A stretch of DNA of 64,000 nt from a virus: positions 18,209 through 82,208 of IMG/VR virus record IMGVR_UViG_3300010885_043119; one strand, given 5' to 3'. Below the pieces are notes generated by a model. The model was given only the letters and a program-made list of their open reading frames with translations. It had not been told where the DNA came from and did not search any database. Both the position numbers and the translations under genes were made by a program. Each line of letters starts with the position of its first letter. The stretch's first letter is position 1. Shown piece by piece: positions 8,554-17,384 of this stretch.

Positions 8554-9215
8554 GCTTTGAAGTCTCCTAAATTAGCATTAACAACCTTCTCTGCTCTCTT
8601 AGGAAAAAGAGCTACATATCTTTTTAGTGTGAATGGGCACTTAGATATAACCGCCTCACCCAATGCAAATGGAGCTTTTAGAACATCTCTTGCGTATTCA
8701 AAAGACCACTCCGCACTTGTAGCTATTGTAGCCTCGGCCCTAGGGAAAGGCGCTTTTAGTATATCCCTTGCGTAAAAATGAGAGTGCCTTGCATTATTAG
8801 ATATTTGAGCTTCCCCTAATGGGAAGGCCGACTCTAAAACGTCTTTTGCATACAAATAAGCATGAACTGCTTCGGTAGCTATAGCATCCTCTCCTTTTGG
8901 AAAAGGACCTTTTAAAACCTCTTGTGCATAACAACGAGAGTAATAAGGATCAGCGGCAATAGCAGCTTCGCCTTTTGGAAAAGAACCTCCTAAAACGTTC
9001 TTTGCGTAATAATAAGAATTATATCCACTAGAGGCTATGCAGTCCTCCACCGACGTAGCCCTGCCCTTTACAATTTCTTTTGCATACTTGTATGCTATGC
9101 TCGGGTCTTCAAAGATAAGTGAACGGGCAGCAGAAAGCTTGTCCCAATCTAGCCCTGCGGCTTTATCAGGTACAATAACTTCTTTAAGATATTTAAAACT
9201 CTCATCTGTGGTCAT
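8532..9215 (-). CDS. Protein of 26-residue repeats (paralogue 2)
   Basis: A 227-aa protein with about six 26-residue repeats (SYYYAKNVLGGSFPKGEAAI and relatives), a cap with LKRYVALFPKRAE, and a C-terminal LGDFKAWLVPTA. It is clearly paralogous to the gene downstream, sharing the repeat consensus and tail. The start follows AAAGGAGAACAAC. The function is unknown; the solenoid form suggests protein binding. Confidence 0.7.
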   Translation of the reverse strand: MTTDESFKYLKEVIVPDKAAGLDWDKLSAARSLIFEDPSIAYKYAKEIVKGRATSVEDCIASSGYNSYYYAKNVLGGSFPKGEAAIAADPYYSRCYAQEVLKGPFPKGEDAIATEAVHAYLYAKDVLESAFPLGEAQISNNARHSHFYARDILKAPFPRAEATIATSAEWSFEYARDVLKAPFALGEAVISKCPFTLKRYVALFPKRAEKVVNANLGDFKAWLVPTA

Positions 9216-9232
9216 GTTGTTCTCCTTTAGAG

Positions 9233-9679
9233 TTACTCAATGTAATTAGCGTTCTTAAGTGCTGTCTCAAGAGATGAGCACAGTTCAGCCAAAGGCTCAG
9301 TCGGTTTCTTGCTATTTGGATTTGAAAAAGTAAATTCTATATTACTATCAGTAACTAACACGGATAGGTCTTTATATGATGCAAAATTAGATATAGTTGA
9401 TTCATCAAGCTTTATAACCTCTCCAAAGTCATCTCCGCCTACCAAGCTTCTAGCAGTTTGATAGTAGTCACTGTCTTTACTAGGATTGCAGCCTTCAGCA
9501 TAGGCTACGTATGATTTTGGTCCTTCTAAATCAGCAGGGCTAGCATTGCTCATAATGTACACGCCGCTATCGTGCACTAATAGTACTGACGGAACAGAAA
9601 AACCGTCGTCTGGAGTGTTCTTTACAGCGTGAACTACACACCTTAACACTTCGCTAACTTTAAATTTACATACGCCCAT
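9233..9679 (-). CDS. Hypothetical protein
   Basis: A 148-aa protein that I do not recognise. It is mixed alpha/beta in appearance, acidic towards the middle, and has no membrane segment or catalytic motif. It starts after GAAAGGCTCTAACC and is the gene before the repeat-protein pair in the same minus-strand run. Confidence 0.55.
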   Translation of the reverse strand: MGVCKFKVSEVLRCVVHAVKNTPDDGFSVPSVLLVHDSGVYIMSNASPADLEGPKSYVAYAEGCNPSKDSDYYQTARSLVGGDDFGEVIKLDESTISNFASYKDLSVLVTDSNIEFTFSNPNSKKPTEPLAELCSSLETALKNANYIE

Positions 9680-9702
9680 GGTTAGAGCCTTTCACGTTTG
9701 AG

Positions 9703-10185
9703 TTAAGTTTCCGAAACACATTCATCTCCCTTAAGGTTTAGGCCTACTCTCTTTAGCTCAGCACGAAGCTGCGCAAGAGAAATTACACCCATGTTTCTCC
9801 AATCAAGAATGTCCATAGCTGATAGCTGTACAAACTCCGAAAGAGTTTTGCCCTTAAACTCATGCAAAATAGATCTAACAGTTCTAGTATTAAGCTTTAA
9901 CGTAGGAAATATTGGCTTGTTTAGAATATGGTCCTGACTAACTATTGACTTATAAGCCTCGTCGCTTTTATTAATTTGTAAATATTTATGATAAATGTCC
10001 TTTACGCTTTCCAATACGTCAAAGCTGACACCTTGAGAGCAAGCAACTCTAGACGATGGACGTCTAACGTATCTAGTTCTCATCTCTACGCATCTAACCG
10101 AGCTTACACTTACAATATGGTCTACATTTATTAGTATAGACAGGTTGCTTAATGCCTCTGTAAGTTCTATTAAGTTACAGCTCAT
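9703..10185 (-). CDS. Protein with RNA polymerase alpha-CTD-like domain
   Basis: A 160-aa protein. Residues about 95-155 follow the bacterial RNA polymerase alpha C-terminal-domain pattern closely: LKLNTRTVRSILHEFKGKTL, then LSEFVQLSAMDIL, WRNMGVISLAQLRAELK and RVGLNLKG. These correspond to L-L-(T/S)-VR..N.L, GDL...TE.ELL, .NLG.KSL.EI...L and GL.L. The N-terminal 90 residues are not alpha-NTD. The alpha-CTD binds UP-element DNA and activators, so this may be a DNA- or polymerase-binding regulator; the role is inferred. The start follows AAAGGAGATTAC. A second, more diverged example ends at 32154. Confidence 0.7.
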   Translation of the reverse strand: MSCNLIELTEALSNLSILINVDHIVSVSSVRCVEMRTRYVRRPSSRVACSQGVSFDVLESVKDIYHKYLQINKSDEAYKSIVSQDHILNKPIFPTLKLNTRTVRSILHEFKGKTLSEFVQLSAMDILDWRNMGVISLAQLRAELKRVGLNLKGDECVSET

Positions 10186-10200
10186 GTAATCTCCTTTTAA

Positions 10201-10533
10201 TTAAATAAAAATGTCATCAAAAATACCATCAGGTCCTTCCATTGCTCTTATAGCGTTTGATTGGCTTGGGCTGATGTCGTCCTCGTATCTTTCGTTGTTA
10301 TAGTCAGACCTACCCCCAAAGAACGATATGTTCTGATTTACAATCTTGCCTAGGTGTAGCTCGCGGTAGCATACAAGGCATAAAATGGGGTAACGAGCCG
10401 TTTCTAATACCCTGGCATAAGTTATACTGTATTTACAACACGAGCACTCTGCATTATTACTAGATCGAAGAGCAGGTCTAACATCCATCTTAAGCTGTTC
10501 AACTACCGCTCTATCCTTTTGTTCGGCGGTCAT
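10201..10533 (-). CDS. Small zinc-ribbon protein
   Basis: A 110-aa protein. CSCCKYSI and, 19 residues later, CLVCYREL provide two CxxC pairs, a likely zinc ribbon. The C-terminus is acidic. The function is unknown. The start overlaps the upstream gene by 4 bp, with AAAGGGAGAATGAGCC before the ATG. Confidence 0.6.
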   Translation of the reverse strand: MTAEQKDRAVVEQLKMDVRPALRSSNNAECSCCKYSITYARVLETARYPILCLVCYRELHLGKIVNQNISFFGGRSDYNNERYEDDISPSQSNAIRAMEGPDGIFDDIFI

Positions 10534-10820
10534 GGCTCATTCTCCCTTTTACTCTCGGCAACAATGTTTGCATTATTAATTGTCCTTTTCTTATCAATAG
10601 ACTCGTATTTTTCTTCGTTATATTTTGACCAGAACTTTGATGACCTAGACTTTTCATATTTTGTTCTTGGTACCTTTAAGTAGCATGCGTGAATATGCAG
10701 CTCTTTCTTGTCTAAGCTCCAAAACCTCTCGTGTCTACAAAGGTCTTTGCTTGGATAATATAAAGCATCTTCACCGCACCTTTTACACTTTACGACAGTT
10801 ATCTCTATCTTTTTTGCCAT
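10530..10820 (-). CDS. Small zinc-finger protein
   Basis: A 96-aa protein. CKRCGED followed by a CRHE...HIHACYL segment gives a plausible Cys/His metal site. It is Lys-rich throughout. Ribosome site AAGGAGACGACT. It is the first gene after the terminator at 10845-10872. The function is unknown. Confidence 0.6.
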   Translation of the reverse strand: MAKKIEITVVKCKRCGEDALYYPSKDLCRHERFWSLDKKELHIHACYLKVPRTKYEKSRSSKFWSKYNEEKYESIDKKRTINNANIVAESKRENEP

Positions 10821-10844
10821 AGTCGTCTCCTTTTTAATTAAAAA

Positions 10845-10872
10845 ATGATCCCTAAAGCAATTTAGGGATCAT
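10845..10872 (-). terminator. Rho-independent terminator
   Basis: A perfect 12-bp stem (ATGATCCCTAAA / TTTAGGGATCAT) with a 4-nt loop, followed on the minus strand by TTTTTTAATTAAAAAGG. It lies just past the stop of the 179-aa gene and should end the replication operon transcript. No separate promoter for the next gene fits in the remaining 24 bases, so some readthrough is likely. Confidence 0.8.
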
Positions 10873-10895
10873 AGGTTATACAGCTTAGGCTAACA

Positions 10896-11435
10896 CTAAC
10901 TTGGATGGTCTTCCGCCTCAGCTATAGAATCGTCTTCATCGTCTTGGTCTTTATCATCACGTAGTTTAACTTGTTGCTCGCAGCAAGACTTGCATACCGT
11001 CTCCCCCTCTAATTCATCGTTTCCTATAGCATGAGGGGCATCATGGTCTATGCACTCTAAACATGTAGGCATGTCGCAGAAATAACATTCTTGGCCGTGG
11101 TCTGTACCAGTATTTGGTTGTGGCCAATGCATTTGCGGCAATGACTTGTTACATACGCAACATTGGTGAATATGTGATACATCATCAGCCCATTTTCTCT
11201 TTTCTTTTAAAGTTCTTTTGTTTTTTTCCATGGCATCCTCTTCCATGGCATCCTCTGCTAAAATCATGTCCTCCGCAGCTTGAGAACCTGACATTAGCAT
11301 CTCCATACGCCTATCCATCTTAAGTCTAGCGTTTCCTTCTTTTATAAGCATTTTCCTTACAGCCGCTGCACTATGTGGACCTAGTAGTTCAGCAGCTCTA
11401 ATTGCAGCTTTATCTCTCTTATTCAACTCGTACAT
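10896..11435 (-). CDS. Cys-rich RING/zinc-finger-like protein
   Basis: A 179-aa protein. A Cys/His-rich segment CCVCNKSL, CYFCDMPTCLECIDH, CKSCC (residues about 92-155) has the spacing of a cross-braced or double zinc ribbon. The N-terminal half is charged and helical with a short repeat (EDAMEEDAME), encoded by a 15-bp tandem duplication. The C-terminus is very acidic. It is the gene immediately downstream of the DNA polymerase. The function is unknown. Confidence 0.6.
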   Translation of the reverse strand: MYELNKRDKAAIRAAELLGPHSAAAVRKMLIKEGNARLKMDRRMEMLMSGSQAAEDMILAEDAMEEDAMEKNKRTLKEKRKWADDVSHIHQCCVCNKSLPQMHWPQPNTGTDHGQECYFCDMPTCLECIDHDAPHAIGNDELEGETVCKSCCEQQVKLRDDKDQDDEDDSIAEAEDHPS

Positions 11436-11444
11436 ACCATCCTC

Positions 11445-14400
11445 CTAATGCTGGGCAAACCTCTCAGGTATGCCCATAACCTTACAATCCTCCTTGGTAA
11501 GCGGTATCGACCATTTGGTAAATACTTCAGTCGCTATGCCTAGATGAAAAGGACCGTTACTACCACTCCTCATCGTTCCGTCTAAGTTACAAGATCTAAT
11601 CTCAACCTTGTCACTCATACAGACCGGCAAGACAGTATCAACTACCCACTCTACACAAGCATAAGGAACCTCAAGGATCACGGCATCGTGAACCTGAAGT
11701 ATTATGTCGTAGGTCATGCCTAATGGTGCAGAGTTTCTGTAGCTGTATATGTGATCTAGTGCGCACGACATAGCATCAGCTACCGCGGATTGGATTGGAA
11801 AATTCATGCTTTGACGTTCATACTCAGCGACGACAAGCCTGTCTTCACTAGGAGAGAATCGCCTGTATCTTCCAAAAGCATTACTCATCCAACCTGGGTG
11901 CTTAACTCTTGACTTGCACTCATTGAAGTACAAAGGAAGCTTAGGGTACATTGCAACTAACCCGTCTATAAGCTCTTGAGCTTCTCTTACCGATATTATG
12001 ACACCCTCTTGCTTTGCCTTTCTAGCTGTAGAGTCAGCCCCTTGACCATAGGCGTAACCAAATACCACAGCTTTAGCAGCTGTTCTAATGCCTGACTTAC
12101 CTATATCCTTAAGGCCTTTCTTGGTAGCTGGGCAATTCAACTTGAATGTATTTACAGCCACATTACTATGGATGTCGTAGTGATCTGGGTGATCCTCTGG
12201 AAGGTTAGCTCTACGAACGTGATCTATCATGTTCTTATCACCAGACTGCCAAGCCATAATAGCAAGCTCTGCGCCAGTATAGTCAGCCTCTACCAGTACA
12301 GTTCCAGGCCTTGCACTTATCACAGACCTGAGAGGATACGTATAGTTCATTCCAAGGTCTTTACCATGCAGCTTGAATATACCCTTATACTTTTCTTCTA
12401 TAGTCTTTCCAAGGTTCTGCATGTTTGGCCTAGATGACGAAGCGCGGCCTGTTTCTTTAGTCTGGCTAAACATAGATCTAACTCTGTCGTCAGCATTCAT
12501 GTATGAAAGAATGCCTTTGTCATAAACTATGTCACCTTCAGAATCAGTCTTCTCATTACCTGCGTCATCAAAGTCTGGGCCTCTAAGAACAGTAGTTCGT
12601 AAGTAATGAAGCGACCTTATATCTCTAAGCATAGCCACTACTGGATGCTTTTCTGCCAATATGGTAAGAGTCTCCTTGTCTACGGCAGCGGTATACATGT
12701 GCTCTTCCCTTTTGGTTATAAGGTCAGCCCACAGTTTACCTTTAGATCCTGTACCAGTACTCTTATAAGGTGTTAGAGAAAGAGTCATAGCATCGTCAGG
12801 TCTTTGCTTTATGAATCCTCCGTTTATGTCCCTCTTACCAGATAGCTCCTCACCAAAAAGAAGCTCTCTGTTATGAAATGTACTCGATGGGTTATAGTCA
12901 GGCCAATGTATGACAGCTCTTATCTTAACCATAAGGTTTTCATAAAGAAGGTTGTATGAGTCAGTAAGCTCCAACACCCTTGCTTTATCTATTAATATTC
13001 CCTTTTCATGCATCTCTATAAATGCAGGATAAGCTCTAGATGACAGCCAGAAGGCTGGCCTGCAGTTGTTACCATACTTATCAGCGTCAAGTTTACCCTT
13101 AACACCACTATGCCCGTTGTAGTAGTCAAAGAGCCTTCTTGTAACATCTGCGTCATAACACCCATAAGGTATGATGACATCGTCAGGGCAGTCTCCGTAT
13201 CCTTCAAGCTCTGAGTCTTTTATACCCTTAGCCCTACAGTGAGCCTTACGCCAGTCCAGAATAGGACCTTCCCATCTAGGCACTCCGCAGTACCTTACAG
13301 CCTGCTCCTCTAGATTAAAGTAGTCAGTCTCGTTTACAGAGTGAGCAGCTAAAAGCGTATCAAAACCACCAAAGTCTCTAGTCTTTTCGAAACCAAACTT
13401 ATAGTCAGGCCCGTACATGCTTATAGGGTCGTCTTCTGGAGCCATGAACAAATTTGAAAGATCTACACCTATAGACTTAAGCCAAGGTAAGTCAGAGGTA
13501 AGGTAGTGACCTACAACTCTGACATGTCTTCCATCTTCTGGATAAAATATAGAGTTCAGTATAGAGCTTAGAGCGTCAGGACCTCCATCAAATACAAAGC
13601 CTCCTCCAGCTTCATTTACAATTATGCTGCAAGCTACTCCAGACTTCCAAGACAGCTGTACTGTTCTAACGTAAGAGTTCTTATCTCCAGGCCATGCACC
13701 ATTCCACTCAAGGTCAACTGCTACTACTGGTACAGGATCTTTAAGTATCTCGTCTCTAACCTTTACAAGCTCTTCGCTAGTTCTAACAGCAAAGTGATTT
13801 ATATTAGCTTCTTTAGACAAGAACTCTACGTCATTGCATAACGCAGAGAAGTGATTCAAAGAAGCTTCAAACCTATCACTATGCTCAGGGTATCTAAGTA
13901 CATAAGCTGGGTTAACGCAGGTTATAGCCTTTGCTATGTGGAAAGATCCATCAGGCAAAGGAATGTTAACTTCAAACACCTTACCAGTAGATGTATGTAA
14001 GCGTTTGTCTCTACCAAGGACAGCCTTAATAGCCTCGTCACCAAGTAGAAGCATGAAGTCAGGTTTAACCAATGCCATTTCTATCTTTAGCAATGGAGCA
14101 CAGTTGTGTATCCAATTTGCTTTAAGAGCATTGCTAGCAGGATCAAGCAAAGTATGTTTTACAGAACAAGTCATATAGAAGTCAGATTCAGATAACCCAG
14201 GTATTCCTGAAAGGTGTTTATACAGCTGACTTTTTCTTGTTCCTGAAAGTATTCTTCCAGCAGCCTCGTCTTGACTTGAAGCACACTTACCAACCACCAT
14301 GCATTTAAACTTCCTAAAAGGACCAGGCCTGCAGTTGTCCATCCAACCGCTACCAGGAACCATGTTTACACTTAATATGTTTCCGTTAAACATGACTGGA

Positions 14401-14651
14401 AGGCTAAAGTTTTGGCAGTATAAAGCCCTGAAGTAAAGAAAGTCACAATAGAAGTCTACTGCTTCAGGATACTCAGGGCCAGCTAGCTTGTCAGCGCACT
14501 GATAAAAGTCAGGACCTGGCTTTGCTACTATGTGCTTATTCTTAGAAGGAAATATAAAAGGGTAATTTATTAAAGGACCTGTCCCCTCTTGTAGTAAAAG
14601 AAAGTTTCTATAAGTGCATATACTTTTAAAGTCTTTTATTAAATCAATCAT
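11445..14651 (-). CDS. DNA polymerase I-type replicase with N-terminal UDG-like domain
   Basis: A 1068-aa fusion. Residues about 113-270 resemble family 4/5 uracil-DNA glycosylases: VVGKCASSQDEAAGR in place of GEAPG..ED, DFYMTCSVKH, a PLLKIEMALVKPDFMLLLG segment, and CVNPAYVLRYPE in place of HPA/HPS. The catalytic positions are altered, so it may be inactive. About 305-520 is a DnaQ-type 3'-5' exonuclease (AVDLEWNG, GHYLTSDL, YGCYDADVTRR). About 690-1068 is a Pol A domain: motif A VEADYTGAELA, motif B RTAAKAVVFGYAYG, motif C QVHDAVILEVP. The usual HDE of motif C is HDA. The Phe in motif B implies ddNTP discrimination. The start follows AAAGGAGTGGCCTA and overlaps the primase stop. Confidence 0.9.
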   Translation of the reverse strand: MIDLIKDFKSICTYRNFLLLQEGTGPLINYPFIFPSKNKHIVAKPGPDFYQCADKLAGPEYPEAVDFYCDFLYFRALYCQNFSLPVMFNGNILSVNMVPGSGWMDNCRPGPFRKFKCMVVGKCASSQDEAAGRILSGTRKSQLYKHLSGIPGLSESDFYMTCSVKHTLLDPASNALKANWIHNCAPLLKIEMALVKPDFMLLLGDEAIKAVLGRDKRLHTSTGKVFEVNIPLPDGSFHIAKAITCVNPAYVLRYPEHSDRFEASLNHFSALCNDVEFLSKEANINHFAVRTSEELVKVRDEILKDPVPVVAVDLEWNGAWPGDKNSYVRTVQLSWKSGVACSIIVNEAGGGFVFDGGPDALSSILNSIFYPEDGRHVRVVGHYLTSDLPWLKSIGVDLSNLFMAPEDDPISMYGPDYKFGFEKTRDFGGFDTLLAAHSVNETDYFNLEEQAVRYCGVPRWEGPILDWRKAHCRAKGIKDSELEGYGDCPDDVIIPYGCYDADVTRRLFDYYNGHSGVKGKLDADKYGNNCRPAFWLSSRAYPAFIEMHEKGILIDKARVLELTDSYNLLYENLMVKIRAVIHWPDYNPSSTFHNRELLFGEELSGKRDINGGFIKQRPDDAMTLSLTPYKSTGTGSKGKLWADLITKREEHMYTAAVDKETLTILAEKHPVVAMLRDIRSLHYLRTTVLRGPDFDDAGNEKTDSEGDIVYDKGILSYMNADDRVRSMFSQTKETGRASSSRPNMQNLGKTIEEKYKGIFKLHGKDLGMNYTYPLRSVISARPGTVLVEADYTGAELAIMAWQSGDKNMIDHVRRANLPEDHPDHYDIHSNVAVNTFKLNCPATKKGLKDIGKSGIRTAAKAVVFGYAYGQGADSTARKAKQEGVIISVREAQELIDGLVAMYPKLPLYFNECKSRVKHPGWMSNAFGRYRRFSPSEDRLVVAEYERQSMNFPIQSAVADAMSCALDHIYSYRNSAPLGMTYDIILQVHDAVILEVPYACVEWVVDTVLPVCMSDKVEIRSCNLDGTMRSGSNGPFHLGIATEVFTKWSIPLTKEDCKVMGIPERFAQH

Positions 14652-15702
14652 TAGGCCACTCCTTTGATGCTTCTGGCATCGACTCTCCTATGTCTTGAAA
14701 CTGAGATTGGAGACGTCTCCACAACTCCATCTTTAAAGCGCCTGGGTCTTCATGCTTATCCATCTTAACTTTTATGATCTTAGACCTTGGAGCAGCCTGC
14801 TGAAGCTTGTCAACTAAAGACTCAGCCTTGTAAGCCACGTCTCCGTCTAAAGCTATAGCTATGGGCTTACCATTAAAGTTCTGTCCGATTAAAGCAAGCT
14901 GACCAGCACTACAGTCACTGCCGAATATAGCTACACCTGCCGGACCTATTGACCAAACATCTATTGGACCCTCACACACTACTATCATTGGTTGTAGCTT
15001 CGCATTGTCTATGTTGTAAAGAAGCATGGACTTCTTCATTCCAACTGGGTTTATATATTTTTGTTTCTTCTTCAATGGGTCGTCATAAATTATTCTTGCC
15101 TGATAACCCATTAACTTTGAACCTTGAAATATGGGTATGTAAAGTCTTTCTCTAAGGGTTGGAATAGCCATGTCGTCTATCCAGCCTACACCTAGATACT
15201 TATCAAGAACGGCTGGGTTATATCCCCTAGACTCAACATACTTTATGGCTTCGTGATCCTTGCTAAGAGACGATAGGCTTGTAAGTCTTTCTGGAGGTCT
15301 GCATTCAGTAAGAGCTATCAATGCCTCAGAAGACATAGGCTTATCAACTACTGAAAGAGTTATCTTAGAAGACGTATTGAACAACCACATGTGAAGTTGA
15401 TCTAAGTTAAGCTTACCTAGCTCGCCTCTAGTGCATGCTGTCTCGTTAAAGCAGTTTGCCATGTGTCTGTACTCAAACCATCTGTGGTTTATGTACAACC
15501 TATGTCTTGTCTCTTTACAAAAAGGACAGCAGACCCTGTAATATTCTCCATTTACTATAGAGGTAGGCCTCTCTCCATTAGATGAGGGGCGCATCACCAT
15601 GCCGACCCCTCTATTATTAACATAGACCTGACCAAACAACTTCTTAAGCTTAAAGTATAGTTCAGGGCACAACACGTCATCATAACTAGTCGAAGTGCTC
15701 AT
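14644..15702 (-). CDS. DNA primase with zinc finger and TOPRIM domain
   Basis: A 352-aa DnaG-type primase. The N-terminal zinc site uses CCPFCKETRHR with further Cys/His residues in HMANCFNETACTRG. YIPIFQGSKLMGYQARI is the RNA-polymerase-core segment. The TOPRIM domain shows CEGPIDVWSIG (EGxxD) and IALDGDVAYKA (DGD). It would make primers for the adjacent replicative polymerase and pairs with the helicase gene 11 bp upstream. The start follows AAAGGAAAGTT. The gene carries a copy of the dispersed palindrome near its 3' end (14708-14721). Confidence 0.85.
   Translation of the reverse strand: MSTSTSYDDVLCPELYFKLKKLFGQVYVNNRGVGMVMRPSSNGERPTSIVNGEYYRVCCPFCKETRHRLYINHRWFEYRHMANCFNETACTRGELGKLNLDQLHMWLFNTSSKITLSVVDKPMSSEALIALTECRPPERLTSLSSLSKDHEAIKYVESRGYNPAVLDKYLGVGWIDDMAIPTLRERLYIPIFQGSKLMGYQARIIYDDPLKKKQKYINPVGMKKSMLLYNIDNAKLQPMIVVCEGPIDVWSIGPAGVAIFGSDCSAGQLALIGQNFNGKPIAIALDGDVAYKAESLVDKLQQAAPRSKIIKVKMDKHEDPGALKMELWRRLQSQFQDIGESMPEASKEWPND
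14708..14721. repeat. Dispersed palindrome, copy 1 (TGGAGACGTCTCCA)
   Basis: A 14-bp perfect palindrome inside the primase gene, read there as the codons for WRRLQ. It is one of six copies in the window. Confidence 0.85.
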
Positions 15703-15713
15703 AACTTTCCTTT

Positions 15714-17372
15714 CTAGGAATCCCTGTCAGAGTAATCATCGGAAGCTGCTTTGTAACTTCGGCTTGTTGGTACATCCATAGAGCTGCCTGAGAACGATGC
15801 TCTTATAAAACCTGCTTGCTCATCTATGACCCATTCGTTGTTTAAAGAGTAAGTGCACGAATCAGCTTCAAACTTTATGACTGCACAATTCTTAGAAGTA
15901 TGTTCATCCTCCCTATACTTAGTAGCGTCAAGCCTTTGACATCCGCTGTTTAAGTCCTTCTGCCCAAGGCAAAACATCCTATGGCAGTTTTCAGCAAAGT
16001 CCTTACATTCGCTAGCCATGGAGTGATGAAGCGGCTTATGAGCTTTAATACTATTAGCTTCTCCACTAAGCTGATGAAGAAGCCAAACGCAGCAGTTATA
16101 GCTAAGACCTATATTGACTGATACGTCTTCAGCTAGCTTTCTTATGTAGTGACGCATGTTCTCAACTTTTATACCCTTAGCCGATATGTGCCTGTCAACG
16201 ATAAGCTTAACGTAATCGACAACCATCAAAGCTATCTCAACGTTCTTAAAGTTAACTAGCTTGTCAACCTGGGCTGTAAGCTCAGAAGTGTAGCCATGCC
16301 CGAGCTTAGTACCTCCGGAGCCGCTCATGTCAAGAAGTTGAACATACGTGTTAACTAATGACTTTGTATCCCTGAACCTATCTGACTCTGAAATCCTAAG
16401 AACTTCTTCTATAACTCCTGAGTATCTCTTTAGCTCGTAATCTTTAAGGTTGCCGCTAGTTGAAAGAAGAGCTCCATTAATAACGTGGGCCTTAATAGTA
16501 TTTAATGGAGTTTTAGACACAGTTGCAGCAAGCCTAAGTCTTATAGAGTCTATGTTACCTTCGTAATTAGCATAAACGCCTACTTTACGCTTATACGGCC
16601 TTCCTTCGGCTAAACATAGAATCTCTCTAGCTCGCTCAGTAAAGCAATGGTTGGCTATAATGTTTATACCCATCCAAGTCTTACCTGCGCCTGTACCAGC
16701 AAGAAGACCGTAAATGTCTCCAGCTGCAACCCCTCCTGTCATAAACTTGTCAAAGTAAGGTAGACCCATTGGAGCTCCTATAGCTATGTTAGGTTTCCAA
16801 ACGTCTGGAATAGACTCACACATTGCTGATGAGCCAGCTCCTTTAAAGTTGTTGTATATTTTGCTAAAATGACCTAACAAGATAGAAGGGTCTTTAGACA
16901 CTGATTGAACAGATGATGTCTTACTAAAGTGACTGTACAGCTTATCGTGTACGCCTCTCTCGGTTAAAAACCTTTGAATAACTTCTCTACATATATGACG
17001 GTTAGCCTCTACGTTGTCTTTAGGAACTAAGAAAGCCTCGTCTATTATTTGAAACACAGACTGCTTAAGTTGAGCTGCCTCATGAGTGCCTCCCCTGAGC
17101 TCGTCATCATCGATAGTTATAGTTTTGAATATTTCAGCTGTAAGCGACAGGTCTTTGTAAACCGTCTTCATGTAAAGCTTAATACTATTAACGATAACTC
17201 TGTAAGCTCTTTCATCGTGACTAAAGTATCCTGTGTTAAAATACTCTAGCGACTCAAGTATTAGCAGACGGTCCGCTATAAGATGCTTTACCATGAAGTC
17301 TACTGTAGTTGAATCAAGCCTGTAGACCGTCTCTATAGTAGTATCTACTAAACTTTCAGATTTATCATGCAT
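15714..17372 (-). CDS. DnaB/gp41-like replicative helicase
   Basis: A 552-aa hexameric-helicase-type ATPase. Residues about 1-190 are helical (DnaB-N-like). The RecA-fold motor follows: GDIYGLLAGTGAGKTWMGIN holds Walker A (GTGAGKT), VGVYANYEGN precedes the catalytic Glu region, ALMVVDYVKLI is Walker B, and VWLLHQLSGEAN matches the sensor segment (xxQLSRxxE) of the family. The C-terminus is Ser/Asp-rich. It should unwind the fork with the primase encoded just downstream. The start follows GGAGGTCATATGC. Confidence 0.85.
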   Translation of the reverse strand: MHDKSESLVDTTIETVYRLDSTTVDFMVKHLIADRLLILESLEYFNTGYFSHDERAYRVIVNSIKLYMKTVYKDLSLTAEIFKTITIDDDELRGGTHEAAQLKQSVFQIIDEAFLVPKDNVEANRHICREVIQRFLTERGVHDKLYSHFSKTSSVQSVSKDPSILLGHFSKIYNNFKGAGSSAMCESIPDVWKPNIAIGAPMGLPYFDKFMTGGVAAGDIYGLLAGTGAGKTWMGINIIANHCFTERAREILCLAEGRPYKRKVGVYANYEGNIDSIRLRLAATVSKTPLNTIKAHVINGALLSTSGNLKDYELKRYSGVIEEVLRISESDRFRDTKSLVNTYVQLLDMSGSGGTKLGHGYTSELTAQVDKLVNFKNVEIALMVVDYVKLIVDRHISAKGIKVENMRHYIRKLAEDVSVNIGLSYNCCVWLLHQLSGEANSIKAHKPLHHSMASECKDFAENCHRMFCLGQKDLNSGCQRLDATKYREDEHTSKNCAVIKFEADSCTYSLNNEWVIDEQAGFIRASFSGSSMDVPTSRSYKAASDDYSDRDS

Positions 17373-17384
17373 ATGACCTCCGTG

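Noticed and set aside
7879-9215. CRISPR array or DNA minisatellite
   Set aside because: The regular period is 78 bp but the DNA is diverged and conservation is at the protein level; no spacers.
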